A stretch of 64,000 bases of DNA, from NCBI GenBank assembly GCA_030248295.1, contig JASANH010001557.1, forward strand, positions 1-64,000, given 5' to 3'. This document shows, one piece after another, positions 36,746 to 48,994 of the stretch. How positions within the stretch are numbered: position 1 is the stretch's first letter; each line of letters begins with the position of its first letter. The notes beneath the pieces were generated by a model. That model was not told the origin of the DNA. It searched no databases and saw only the letters and a list, made by a program, of their open reading frames with translations. A program made the translations under genes and the position numbers. This DNA is from Mesodorylaimus sp. YZB2_4 (taxonomy: Eukaryota > Nematoda > Enoplea > Dorylaimida > Dorylaimidae).

Positions 36746-37489
36746 ATGCCTTTACATAAGCTAAAACGAGATTCAAGCGTGGAATTAAGTTCTTATCGTG
36801 ACCATAAGTTCAAGGTAGTAAGTATCTTTCAAATTATTTGTTTTTTCCACTTCCTCAGTTTCCTGTCGCGCTTTCAGGGCAATGAAAGAAGTTTAGAACA
36901 GTTATTAAAAGTGAGTTCTACCTTATACATTGGAAATTTATCATATTTCACAACTGAAGAACAAATTCACGAATTATTTTCACGCGCCGGCGATGTAAAA
37001 CGCATAATTATGGGATTAGATCGTTTCAAAAAAACTCCGTGCGGATTTTGTTTTGTTGAGTAAGTTTTTGATTTATTGTTTTGAAAAGCTTTTTGAAACA
37101 AGAAATGTTTCGAATTTGTGTCTAATCGCTTTTTTCGTTTTCCGAAACTCATGGCGGCATTCGGAATCGAACTTGTCAGTAGAAAAAAGATTTCGTCGTT
37201 TCAGATATTACACGCGCGAAGATGCTGAAAACGCGATGCGCTACATAAATGGTACTCGTTTGGACGATCGAATTATTCGCTGCGATTGGGACGCTGGATT
37301 CGTGGAAGGTCGGCAATACGGTCGTGGCAAGCACGGAGGCCAGGTAAGATAGTGTCGTTGGAAGACTGGCGAGGGGTTCATGCGACGCCCTGTCTTCAGA
37401 TTCGGGACGAATACAGGAAGGACTTCGACGAAGGCCGCGGTGGTTGGGGTCGAATGATTCAACAAAGGACTAGCGGGCCTGTCGCTTAG
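36746..37489 (+). CDS. NCBP2: Nuclear cap-binding protein subunit 2 (CBP20)
   Basis: Four exons (36746-36814, 36878-37059, 37205-37343, 37400-37489) give 159 aa. The RRM carries RNP2 [20 protein letters not shown] and RNP1 [18 protein letters not shown], then [20 protein letters not shown] and [20 protein letters not shown]. All align with human NCBP2 (156 aa). The Tyr/Asp residues that stack on and bind m7G are kept (YRD near residue 18, Y in [10 protein letters not shown] in RCDWD). NCBP2 pairs with NCBP1 to bind the mRNA cap in the nucleus for splicing, export and early translation. The introns are short (56-145 bp). It is divergent from ABCA. Confidence 0.95.
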
Positions 37490-40400
37490 AAATACTCATC
37501 CATTTTCATTCACACGATCCAAATCTTTTTCGAACCACCCGCTCGTTCACGTTGTTTTTATGTATAAATTGCCTACATAAAAATTCTCTGACCATGCATG
37601 CGACTTTATCAAGATACCATTTCGTAAAAGACAAACAAGTCGTAGAAATTTTTTTCAGCGTTCCGAAGTAAGATGTTAGCGCTGGTTAGTTTGTGCGAGC
37701 TATGCGATTGGCTTAGATCAACACAGCTGTTGCATAATAGTCCAGTCCAAAACGAAGAGGCAGACTGGTTGAAAAAGTGCAAGCGTTTGGTTTCTCGTGT
37801 CTTTAGAAAAGTTGGAACAGTTTTATTTCGAGCCCGTTTTTCATGCAGCATCTACGTATATTACGAATGCATAGAAACGGGTCGTCGAGCGGGGCGTTGC
37901 TGTCTGCTACACGCCCGAGAGCTGCTTCGTTTTCGAGTCGGAGTAAGCTCGTGTCGCGTTGTCGACGTTTAGCTAGCTAGCCTTGTTATTGCTGGCCGGA
38001 TAGAGGCCCTGTCGGCAGGCTTCGTCCCCTCGCCTGTTGACTATTTATCCAAACTGCCCCTCGTTCACCATGTGCGCCGAGAAGGGCAGTTTGGAATTTG
38101 AGTAAAAACAACGGATGTCTTCAAATTATTCGCTTCTACCTCCTTCAACCGGCCGTGCGCATTTCCCGCCCAGCTTTAAGCCCGAGCTAGTTGAAGCCGA
38201 AAACGATGCAAGAGTTTTGTTTATAAAATGACTTCTCTTATTGAAAATCGCGCAGAATTTGTTCAAGCTTCGAAAAAGTTTGAATTTTCAAGTGACTTTG
38301 CGCGTGTGTAAAAACTATGACTTTCCACTTTTCACTTTAAACAAATTTTCCAAATGGGATGGTGGAAAGGAAGCACTCGACTTGTGATCTATTCTTCAAT
38401 TTGCCTTCTCTTCCTTCCCGCCAATCCAAACATCGGGGTCGGTGGATTTGTATGCGGAGGGTAAGTGGTGGGATTCTAGCCTAGATAAGGTCTCCAGCGG
38501 GCGATTAGCTCAAAAACAAACTTGATGGACGAGGTTTCGTTCATGCAGAATGGTCCTTGTTATGAATACACCTGTTCCTAGCACTGCAAATAGTATATGC
38601 TTTTCACAATGGCTAAATCCGTTTTCGTTTGGTGAAGAAAAAACTGGAATGGACTGATTTTGCGTTAGGGGGGGGGGGGTGAAACTAGTTTAGTGTGCGT
38701 CGTGTGCGTTGGTTGGAGAAAATGAAGTTTTTGGATGAATTGCGAGGCGGTTGGAAATAAGGGAGTACTCGCGACTTTGCAGGCGAGCCCTTGACGATGA
38801 TTTTTTAATCAAATTTGTGATATGGTCCCCGACACGAGTGACCTCGCGGGAGGTCGGCTCTTTCGTCGACTGCTTCGCACGACTTTTATTTTCTTTCGCT
38901 CTGTTTTAAAGCGAGTTTTCAAACAACTTTTATTCTCGAACTTTTGCGAACAAAAACACGCTTTTTTCGCGAATACGCGACTTCCGACGCGTGTTTGATG
39001 CATTTTTGATTCATTGAAAATTTGCAATCGGGCAAATAGTTGTGTTGGTTTTATTGTAACAGGCATGTTGGCTCGGGCGATGTGTACACTCGGGGCGGCG
39101 GTGGTTTTTGGAGTGCGCTGTCGTACAATAGGGGGCCGGTCGGACTGGTTAGTGTATTATATTTCGGTCGTGTGCAATATGGGACGCGCGCAACTCGCCT
39201 TCTGCGGGTCGTTCGCCTCGACGGTCCCGGAAATTGTAGATTTCGGCCTCATTCATTCGTTGATGCGAGAAGAAAGTTCATCGGCTGCTTGGATTGGAGT
39301 GTGTTGGGTGAAAAAAAATAATGCTCAAAGTCGGCTGGATAATGCGCGTTGGAGAAGGACAAAGTTCGGCACACTCTATAATCGACCGAGTAACTTGAGG
39401 TTGTCGTCAGTTGTCGCGCGTGTTTAGTAACATCTTGTTCAACTTTTCGCAAAGTTGGAAGTTTTTGACGGCCGAGGATTACATTTTCGAGAGCGCGGTA
39501 AAGATGGTCGATGAATCATATATGGCGTCGCTTCGATGTGTCCAAGGCTGATCGATCTTTATTTTCTCTCATTTCCACCCGAATCCCGTCTTGATTTCTC
39601 AATTTCTCATAATTTATTATTCGACTTCAAATTGACTTGTATCTGTGATTGATCTCTAATGTATTTGCTGATGGATTGATTGATCAGTCAGGCAGTCAGT
39701 CCAATTCCAACTCGTCCATCGATCGATTTAGAAAATTAGCTCATCGATTAATGCAATTTGGGTTCATCTATTGATCATTCGATTTCCTATAAGCTTACAG
39801 TTTCAACTGATCTAGTGATCATCAGTGTCTGAATTAACTCAGTTGTCACATGCCCAGCTTTTCCTTGGATCACTCGATTTATGATATCCAATGATCACAT
39901 TGGATCTGATTCAGATCAGATCCAAGCATTGATCAGAATCTGATATCAAATGACTGATGAGCAGGATGTCAGATATAGGCATCATTGGCTCTGATGGCCA
40001 TATCTGGCATCTTGCAAATCTGATCCAATGTGATCATTGCATACTGATCAGCATGGTCTCAGATATAGCAATCATTAATGGCTGGTGGCTATGTCCGACA
40101 TTTTGCGATCCTCCGACTTCCGATTTCGTGCAATAATTCATGTATCGCTCGCATTCTTCCTATTGATCGCTGAACTAATCGATCGCTCGCAGTTGAATCG
40201 GTTCACTCGACTGATCCCGAGTAAATGCTATCTTTCAGGTTTTTGACCCGCGAATCTGGTTTTTGCTGCGTGTTTTTGGAATGGTTCTCTGGATCTTTTG
40301 AAATTTTATCAATTCTGCTGGGTTTCCAGGTTTAGTACTTAGCTAGAATACAAATATGGTGCTTGGTCATGGATATCATTTCTCGATTACTCATCGACAT

Positions 40401-40640
40401 TGTAGTCCTCGTCCTTTCGGCTGGAGACTAGTTCTATTTTTCTGGCCTATTTGTGACTAATCGCGTCAGAAAACTCTTCTAACCTACTCGGGCGTCAAAC
40501 CGCGAGAAATGTGTATTTAGCTAGTTTTAGATGTAAAAATAGGATTTCGTCGTGCAGAAATCTCAAAGTCGGTTTTGTGATGTTTCGTTTCTTGAAATTT
40601 CAAATGCGATTTGTTTAAGGAAGGAAAAAAATAATTAGAA
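37490..40640. other. Intergenic region upstream of the arrestin gene
   Basis: No gene is supported. A G-run of about 10 lies near 38670. Positions 39600-40210 are a GATC-rich tract with dispersed near-repeats such as GGATCTGATTCAGATCAGATC and CAGATATAG/ATCATT words. A non-coding 5' exon of the arrestin gene could lie here but cannot be placed. Confidence 0.35.
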
Positions 40641-43600
40641 ATGACAAAAACCATTGAGAAGACGAGGACAGTGACGACGACGACTCGACGTTACGAAACT
40701 GAAGCCGTTGTCGAAATGAAACCATTGGAAGCATCGAATGGAAATAAATTATTGGATTCAAATTTGGACGGCAACGTTTTGTCCATTTCTCCCACGGCAA
40801 CTATGAAACGATTGGCGCACGAGGGTGGCGGCGGATCGGGCGGTGGAGCGAAATTGATGGAATTCGAAATCGTCTACGATCAAACGTCAGCCATCTTCAC
40901 TGGCGGCGATGCGATCACGGGCAAATTGAGAATTGTGTTGAAAGACGCCATGAAAATGAGATTGATCAAGTTACAGTATAAAGGACGAGCGAGTGTACAG
41001 TGGTCGGAAAATAAATTGGCAAAAGATGGATCAGCAGCCAAGCAAGTTTCGAAAAATGAGCAAGTGTTTTTTGATAAAGAAATCGTACTTTTGGAACGTC
41101 GACCTGGACAAGAGGTAATTATATGCAAAAGTTTTACCAAAGGTTAAGTGATCTTATTGATTTTTTGTCCAATTGAAAAAAATAAGGGAATATTTCTCGA
41201 TTAATGATCGATCGTATGATAGTCAATCATCGATCGATAATTGATCACTGATTGCTCATTCGATTGAACTTTTGTGATTTCTTAAGTGCTTATTTTAGGT
41301 GCCAGCCGAATTTGTCCTCCCAGCTGGTATTCACGTTTTACCATTCATTTTCCCATTACCGAAAAATTTACCCACCAGCTTCGAAGGTGATCACGGATCG
41401 ATAAGGTATTTTTGTCGAGCCGTAATTGTAAAACCATGGAAATTTGATCACGTTACAAAACGGGCATTCACAATTTTATCACCTCGATCAGCTGTCCGCG
41501 ATCCAGCGCTTTTGAAACCGATCGCCATTTCGGAACGTACGACTCTGACATCGTGTTGCTGCCTGAGTGGGCATGTCACGTGCGAAATCAGTTTGCCTAA
41601 ACAAGTTTACGCGCCGGGGGAAATGATTACGGCTGATGCCAAGATTTCAAATTTAAGTCGACGACAAGTGATAAAAGCGCAAATCAGTTTGGTACAATTG
41701 GTTACATATAGAATTGGGAGCCAAAAAGAAGGTAGGTTTTTAATGCGTGGTTTTAATTGGTTTAGAAACTTTTGGATTCAAAGCTTCCTCGAAATTAGTT
41801 CTTTAACAAACTGCATTGGTTTTTATTGCCTGACCTAACTAGTTATGTTCAAACTAGTTTGGCCAGTCTAAACTGGTTCGGAAACTTATGGATTGAAAAC
41901 TTCCTTATACCAAGTTCTTTGACAAATTGCTTTGGATTTAGTTGTCTGACCTAATTGGTTTGGCATGTCTGAACTAGTTTGACTAGCTCAAACTGGTTCG
42001 CCATGCCTGAAAACTGTTTTGACATGCTTGTCTGAACTGGTTTGATAATCCCTAACTGAAGTAAGCTGGTTTTGAATGCTGATCTGAACTAGTTTCAAAC
42101 CTGTTTGCCTGACTAGAATTTCAGATTGGTTTCATCGATTGGGAATTAATTTCTAGTAGAGGCAAGTTGTCTGTTGGCGCAAGCAAACGCAGTGATCTTG
42201 CACCAGTTCGAAACAAGTTTGGACAAAAATACTTCGTGAATACTTCTAAATTTACCACCTTCGGTCTGTTGCAGTTTTCCGCCTAGCTTCCAGCCAAAAA
42301 CATTTTTGTTCTCAGTCATTAGCCTTATTCATTTTTGTTTGAGTGCACTGACAGTGCTTATGTAGGTGGGTGCAGAAATCGAGTGCCCTGCATGTCGCTT
42401 ATTTTCATCTTACGATGATTTTGAGTCGTAATCCATTTTGGAAAAGTCAAAATTTCTTTTGCATTTTCGCTCGATTTATGTCAGTTAGTGATCTCTGGGT
42501 TTTGTGAAAAGCAGCTGCTTTTCGACTGGGAGCTTGACAAATAGCTCTTGTTGCCTGGGAAATGACGCTTTTTGAATGCGTTCCAACAATAGCAACGGGT
42601 CGGGAACTTTGCGACGGGGCGCCAGTTGGGTTGCTATAATCTAGTGTCAGTTTTTTAACGCTGAACGTATTTTTCTTAGGGACAGAAAAATCGGCGACGA
42701 ATTCACGAGTGGTGGCGGAGCGAATCATTGAGAAACCGCTGCAAGATGGCAAAGGTCATTGGAATCAAGAACCTATGTTCCGTGTTCCATCGACTGCCCC
42801 GACGTTGGTCGATGAGGCCATTAATATTTTACGTATCGAATACGAATTACGTGTCGAGTTGAGCGTGTCCGGTGGTCGACCAACCGATTCATTATTGGGT
42901 CGGCTACCAATTACAGTCGTCCTGGCCACAACGCCCTCCATCACTTTGTCAATAAGCGGCACCACGAATGGAACGAATAACGTGTCGGGGAGCAGTAAGC
43001 ACAACTTGTTTCTAAAGGGGGGCCAATGGACAAATGAGATATGGAGCTGATGGGGCCAGTTTAAACAGCAGGAAACTAGAACGGCTAAGCTAGGTTCGAA
43101 TTTGTTAAGAGATTTGCTCAGAATATTTTGTATGCTACAGTAGTTTTTGAGGTTTTTAAACCGGTTTGCTATTAAGCGAGTTAATATTAATATTAAGCGT
43201 TAGTTAAGAGTTAATATTAAGCGAGCGGCCGGCCTCGTGGCCTGGCCGGCCTCGGGCCGGGGGAGGCGTCTCCCCTCACGCCAGGCGCCGGGGGCCGCGG
43301 GCCGAATAATCCCCCCCCCCAAAAAAAAAGAGTTTGATAGTTTGATAGGACTAGTTTTGCAGACTTAAACTTTTCTGGTGTGCGTGATGGGACTGTTAAA
43401 CCTGTTGTATGTCTAAGCTGGTTTATGGATCTTTCTAAAGTCTGAACTGATTAATCAGGTGCAAATCAGCATGTTGATCTTGAACTGGTTTAGGGCCTGA
43501 CTAAACTGGCTCGATAGGTCTGACTAAATTGGTTTGATAGGTCTGACTAAACTGGTTTGATAGGTCTGACTAAACTGGTTTGATAGGTCTGACTAAACTG

Positions 43601-44509
43601 GTTTGATAGGTCTGACTAAACTGGCTCGATAGGTCTGACTAAATTGGTTTGATAGGTCTGACTAAACTGGTTTGATAGGTCTGACTAAACTGGTTTGATA
43701 GGTCTGACTAAACTGGTTTGATAGGTCTGACTAAACTGGTTTGATAGGTCTGACTAAACTGGTTTGATAGGTCTGACTAAACTGGTTAGATAGGCCTGAC
43801 TAAACTGGTCGACAAGTCTGACTAAATTGGTTCGACAAGTCTGACTAAATTAGTTCGATAGGTCCGACTAAACTAGTTTGATAGGCTCGAACCAGCTGAG
43901 ATCTATGATTGCTACATTTTCGTAACTGGTTTTTTATAAGCTGCCGAATCAGTATTCATGAATTTCTTCTTAACTTCTGGATTGGAGGCGTTTTTTTAGG
44001 TTTTTACCTCCTATCAAACGTTGACACTTTTTTCTTGAAACCAGTTTTTAATTTTTTCTCAACGTATTCAAACTAGTTTAAAAGCAGCTTGAAAATTTTA
44101 TTGGGATTCCAGTGTTTGAACCCTTGATTTCATGAAGTCTGGAGGGACTAATAATGAATGAATCCAAACTAGTTTGGGTTTAATAAACAGTTTCGCAGTA
44201 ATCAGACACCAGTTCGGAATAGTTTCTTTGGTTTTTCCAGACCGTTTGCTTGGGTGCCCTTAAAACAGTTGCTACTCCTCTCTTTACCACTGCTCAGATG
44301 ACTTTGCTGGGTGCTCACTGGTTATAACATTTACCAGGCCAGGTTAGCAGTTATATGTATTGAAGTACATGTTTGGAATTTTTTGTTTAGAATCGACGAA
44401 ATACGTCGACGCCGTTTTTGGTCGCGCTAACATACGCGAAGACGACGAGAGTGAGTACGTTCGTGGACAACTGGAATTCGCGCCAGTCTATCCAGTGGTG
44501 GAGACATGA
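40641..44509 (+). CDS. Alpha-arrestin (arrestin-domain-containing protein)
   Basis: Exons 40641-41114, 41299-41731, 42680-42994 and 44391-44509 give 446 aa. After a low-complexity N-terminus (TRTVTTTTRRYETEAV, GGGGSGGGAK) comes the arrestin N-domain: FEIVYDQTSAIFTGGDAITG, LRIVLKDAMKMRLIKLQYKG, FVLPAGIHVLPFIFPLPKNL and STSFEGDHGSIRYFCRA-like sequence. The C-domain starts GHVTCEISLPKQVYAPGEMI and continues LRIEYELRVELSVSGGR. ARRDC proteins sit at endosomal and plasma membranes and recruit ubiquitin ligases to receptors. The usual PPxY motifs are not seen; the end reads LEFAPVYPVVET. Introns 2 and 3 carry the AAACTGGTTT repeat. The 5' start has no in-frame upstream Met in the visible exon. Confidence 0.85.
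43230..43330. repeat. GC-rich insert between AT-rich flanks
   Basis: About 80 bases of GGCCGGCCTCG-type sequence with overlapping short palindromes (GGCCGGCC, GGCGTCTCCCC) sit abruptly between TTAATATTAAGCG repeats and a C9-A9 tract, within arrestin intron 3. It resembles an inserted structured fragment. Origin unknown. Confidence 0.45.
43495..43875. repeat. 23-bp minisatellite
   Basis: About 16 tandem copies with core AAACTGGTTTGATAGGTCT plus GACT. Copies are nearly identical in the middle and decay at both ends (CTGGTCGACAAGTCTGACTA, TTAGTTCGATAGGTCC). It lies in arrestin intron 3. Confidence 0.9.
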
Positions 44510-46017
44510 GCAGGGTGGATCGAGTGTAGACAACGACTGCCACAATTTACACAACTGTCCAATGGGAAATTGATACTTCACATTTTGTGAAGTCGGACGA
44601 TTAAATAACTACGCGAATTTAAATCACAGCATGTAAAAATAACTTTTTATTTTCCTTTTGTTACATTTTCAGTGGTCTAGTCGCAAGTCGAACTTGGGAA
44701 GGGCCTAAAATCGTGCAGCTAGGAGGACTTTGGTTTTAGTTTGAAAGCCATTTTTTGGAATCTCCTTTGTGATATTAATTGGAGTTCCTATATTTTTTGG
44801 AAAATTTTTAATTCTACCGCAATCAAGTTTCATACTCGGATTTTTGGTTGTAAAATCTCATTGACTTTTTCATAATCTAAAATCGAATTTTGATATCAAA
44901 AATATTTAGAATCATTGATTTTGAATTTTATCAATAATTAGATCAGATTCGATATCGTTTTTATTTTTTTTTGACTGGAGTACGTGGGTTTTTGGTTTTA
45001 GTTGACTTAGTTAATTTATTTTTGAGTTTGGGTTTCTCAAGTTGACTAGTTGATATTTATGTTGAACTAGGGAAATGTACACAATCGCAGTTCGTCGAGT
45101 GGGATGGGGCCATTTGTATTTTTTTTCTGCAGTTATATTTTTAAAATGGCAGGTTTTTAGTGCAGTGCTTTTAAAATTTTGTTTTATCGCGAAAGAAAGG
45201 ATTTGGCCGTTTTTTACAACAAATCTGAGGAAAGCTGAAAGGGTTTTCGGAATTGTATATTTTTTCAACTTCATTTTTTATAGTTTTGTATTTTTGGAGA
45301 ATTTTTGAACAATTAGGTTTGAATTTTGAACTTTTGAACTTTTGACTGGGATTTGTGGATTTTAGCCAATTTTTTATCTACATTTTAATTAACTTATGGA
45401 AAACAACGAAATTCGTTTGCTAAAAAATACAAGGCGCTATGAAAATTGGTAGAAACTGCTTCTTTAAATTCTTTCCACTCAGGGACACAGCTTTTTTCAA
45501 CAATTCACATTTTCTGGTGGTGCGAGTGTCTTTTCATTGAACCTATGCTAAATTTTTGGGTCCTGCGGTGTCTTTTACTCTTTTTTCATTTAAATGGCCT
45601 TTAAAACTTTTCGCGCGCCTTTTCTCAAATATTTCACGTGCTCTTGTATGCGAGTGGGGTCATTTAGTAATTTCGCACTGTTCACGCGTGGCGTATTTTT
45701 GAATTGCCGCTAGTTGATTGAACATATCCACACAATGTCATATCTAGTGTCGGCATAAAATGTTATTTAGCAAAGAACTGAGAAAACAATTAATTTGATG
45801 CACGAACACGACGACACCACATTTGTACCAATTACGAAGCTGTCTCCCTTTTCTCATTGCAAAACTAGACATAAAATACACATTTCACATTTGAGCAACA
45901 TCCCTGGCTGCCGATGGGAAAACGTAGACTGTGGCCTCCGTAACTATCACTAATCACCACCCAATGTACATTGACTAGCGTGCACTAGCAGGCCGAAGCG
46001 AGCCCTTGCCGTCCGGA
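44510..46017. other. Gap between convergent arrestin and NDT-like genes
   Basis: This is 1.5 kb of AT-rich DNA with no supported gene. Frames such as 45011-45274 (-) lack any known domain and have low-complexity composition. Confidence 0.4.
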
Positions 46018-48994
46018 CTACGAATCGTCATTGAGGGTGCGAGTCGACGACAGCCCTTCGCCCTCGCCACCGACATTCTCCGAGCCACGTATTCGATCAA
46101 TGGCCAGCTGCAGAGCCACTGACAAGTTGTCATAGACCGGCACCCGACTGCATAGAGCCATGTCCTTCAGATACAACAAACCACGACGATAATTCTCCGC
46201 CATCCGTTCCGTCAGCTGAAAAAACAATCGTCATTGACAGTTCGCAACAAGAACAGTGTGCACATACCCCGCAATCCTCCAAATCCTGCGCCATACACTC
46301 ACTGGCTGGAATATTCGCCGCGATACACCCGATCACTTTATTACCCAATCCAATAAAATATGCCAACTAAAATCAGAATCACATGAAATTATGCCCAATA
46401 CCTCAGGACAACTTTTGAATTTCGCGCCATTTAGACTGCTTACACAATATTTTAAATCCTACTGCTGTCAAGGCGGCACAGCCATACTGTAACCGCAAAA
46501 TAACAATTACTGGAAACAAGTCTGATAATCAAGTAGCTGTCCCGAAACCAACTTTTACACACCCTGCAAGACCAGCGCTTAAGCTAGTCACTGCATTTTA
46601 AGAATTCTTTTTACACACTCTGAATCCTTTCCTGCATCTCATTCTCTCACCATCTCATCACAAGCGAAACATTCCAGCATGGGTGTGTAAAATATAGTTT
46701 CAGATAAGACAGTGATTGGAAACAGTCAATGCGCGCTTACAGTATGCTTGAAGTCCTGCCTCCCATCTCGTATGTGCTGACCTTAAACTGGTAGACTCAC
46801 CTCGACTAAGCCGGATAAAAATGTATCAGTACACGAAACTACGTACAAAACGAAGCGACAAAACGGAACCATGGCCAGTCGCTGTTCGAATGCGCAATAT
46901 GAGGCGTCCATATAACTCAGACCATTTTTGCTAAAACAAAATATTCTGCAACTAAAGCACAAGACAGTCGTAGGGGTGGGTGAGGAGTTGAAATTGAGAA
47001 GATACTGTTTCAAAAACATTTGACCCGAGTGGGAGTTGAACCCGCACGTGAGACAACCCGCCATCCTTCCCTCGCCGACTGGCCTGCACCTAGTACACTC
47101 ACTTGAGAACAGGCAGCGCACTCTGCGTGATCCAATCCAGTCTCGTGCCACTCCCACTCAAATACACGTCGTAACTGGCCGGCGCTGCTTTCCGCTTGGG
47201 CGATCTCGGCCTGTCTGAAATGGACAATCGTGTTCCATCCACCTCGCACACCCAACTTAGCACTCTAGGACATACCTCTGCCTCGGAACAATCGAACCGG
47301 TAGGAGCATGAGGAAGGCGATGTGGCCAATTATTACACCGCCCAGTATGAATATGAACGGAACGGCAGGGCAGCACACGCATAAAGTGAAGAACAATAAA
47401 ACTTCGATTATAAGTAGATTCAGTTTAAACCAGTCCGTCCTGCACCGTGGACGAAATACTCGCCAAACCTAAAAAACCATGACTTGTCGGATGATTCTTC
47501 CCAACCACACTTGATCATGCATCGGACAACTGACACCACCTACGTACGGTATCAAAGTCCTATCAGGTTATAGCTAGACTGGGCGCCGGATAACTGACAC
47601 CGACAATGTCAAAATCCCATCAGCTAATCTCACCGTCAGCAGCGTCACAAACCACCCGTCTCACACGCCCAACTGCCACCACACCCAGTCCGGACAATTG
47701 ACCCCTCACCTTTGGATCTCTAAGCGGTAGCACCAATTGACGAGGAGACAAAAGCGTGCCCACGTGTTTTGCAGCCGTCGAGAATTTGCACAAGCCCCGC
47801 CTCGTCATTCTGCAAATGTCAAACATACAAAAAACACCCTCCTGAAAGCACCCCAATTTCAACTTACATCCTCATATATACAAAACGACAATGGACGTCA
47901 TTGACGGCGTCCCAAAAGCTCTTTTCACGAATAACAACTTGCTCGATCAAAATCAAAGCGTCGTCGATTGTTTTGAATTGGGGAATATGGTGTCGATTCA
48001 ATACGCTACGCAAGAATTTCACTGCCCGCAACCTGTCTTCTCGATTCCTACAACACACAACACTCAATCCATGGCAACCTACAAAGTTATCAACACATAC
48101 CCGCCGCTGAAACCTCCAACGATCTCTTCGTCGCTCGGTAGAACCACCACCAAGGGCGCGTTGCGTGCTGAAAATATACAATAGGAAAACTGACACCAGC
48201 CATGACCGGAAAACTCATCCCAATTATTGTATCGCGTAAATTAGCGAGCAAGGGCAACTAATGGGACACATCCCCGGGAAATTGATCTGACACATCCCCT
48301 AGGCAACTGATCCGTCAAGCGACAACTGACACAGGCAATCAGCAGTACACCCTTTTGCGCTATTTCCAAACACTGGATAATTAACACCCGACTAAGCATG
48401 CCAGTACTTACCAGCTAAGAACGCTATTTCTATGAAGGAAACAACGTTCGCTTGATGGCAATCGACAACAAAAAGGAGAACTTTCGAACTCTACAAAAAT
48501 GTGGTTTTTCAACTGCATACATAAAAACATTAATCCTTTTTTACTTCTTTGGCCAATTCTTCAGTCTTAATCATTTCAGGCGTCCACGAATCTTGCGACT
48601 AAAATATGAAAAACCAGTCTTCAAAACATTCCGCCTCGTTTTTGACACTGATAAGTACTACTACTGGGTACTAGACCCGAAGATTGACCCCGGATAATTC
48701 ACACCCGACTTACAGGATCGTAGTAGGTGATACCAACTCGACGAAGAAACGGTATGACAATGTCCTGACGCCAAGTCGTCTCGCCGCACGATCCGCCAAG
48801 AAAAACTAAAAAAGAAAAAACCTATCAAAAACTAATGGAGTCACTCGGGATCGAACCAGGCAAGCCGTACCGTCGTAGACATCCTTGGTGCACATGAATG
48901 GCACACCGAGTGAACGAATCAAAGCTAGCCAACCAGTCAATCGACTATGTTCAGGACACGAACATATCCATCCCAGTCGAGACATCCAACATTC
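46018..48994 (-). CDS. Membrane protein with two nucleoside 2-deoxyribosyltransferase-like domains
   Basis: Twelve exons (48871-48994, 48714-48805, 48545-48598, 48412-48490, 48101-48167, 47868-48047, 47710-47809, 47276-47468, 47103-47214, 46801-46930, 46268-46366, 46018-46215) join in frame to about 475 aa. Domain 1 reads DVYDVFLGGSCGETTWRQDI, VGITYYDP, SQDSWTPEMIKTEELAKE, KVLLFVVDC, VSFIEIAFLAG and NAPLVVVLP. This is the pattern of the Nuc_deoxyri_tr2 family. A segment with about 45 hydrophobic residues (IIEVLLFFTLCVCCPAVPF onward) suggests two membrane passes. Domain 2 repeats the plan: YDVYLSGSGTRLDWITQSAL, GLSYMDASYCAFEQRLA, CRFVLYVVS, GLVELAYFIGLG and KVIGCIAANIP. Both keep the Glu expected at the catalytic position (IEIAF, VELAY). 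The substrate is unknown. The first exon begins after an acceptor, so the N-terminus is incomplete. Confidence 0.7.
47022..47098 (-). repeat. tRNA-like repeat (SINE fragment) in the NDT-like gene
   Basis: Minus strand: GGTGCAGGCCAGTCGGCG, GGCGGGTTGTCTCACGTGC and GGGTTCAACTCCCACTCGGG (B box). It lies in the intron 46931-47102, immediately 3' of a splice donor. Confidence 0.5.

Noticed and set aside
37673-37972. 99-codon frame after NCBP2
   Set aside because: Cys/Arg-rich with no known domain or splice context; the opposite strand is also open.
39014-39427. 137-codon frame upstream of the arrestin gene
   Set aside because: Another frame is open over the same bases and no domain was found; it is probably chance.
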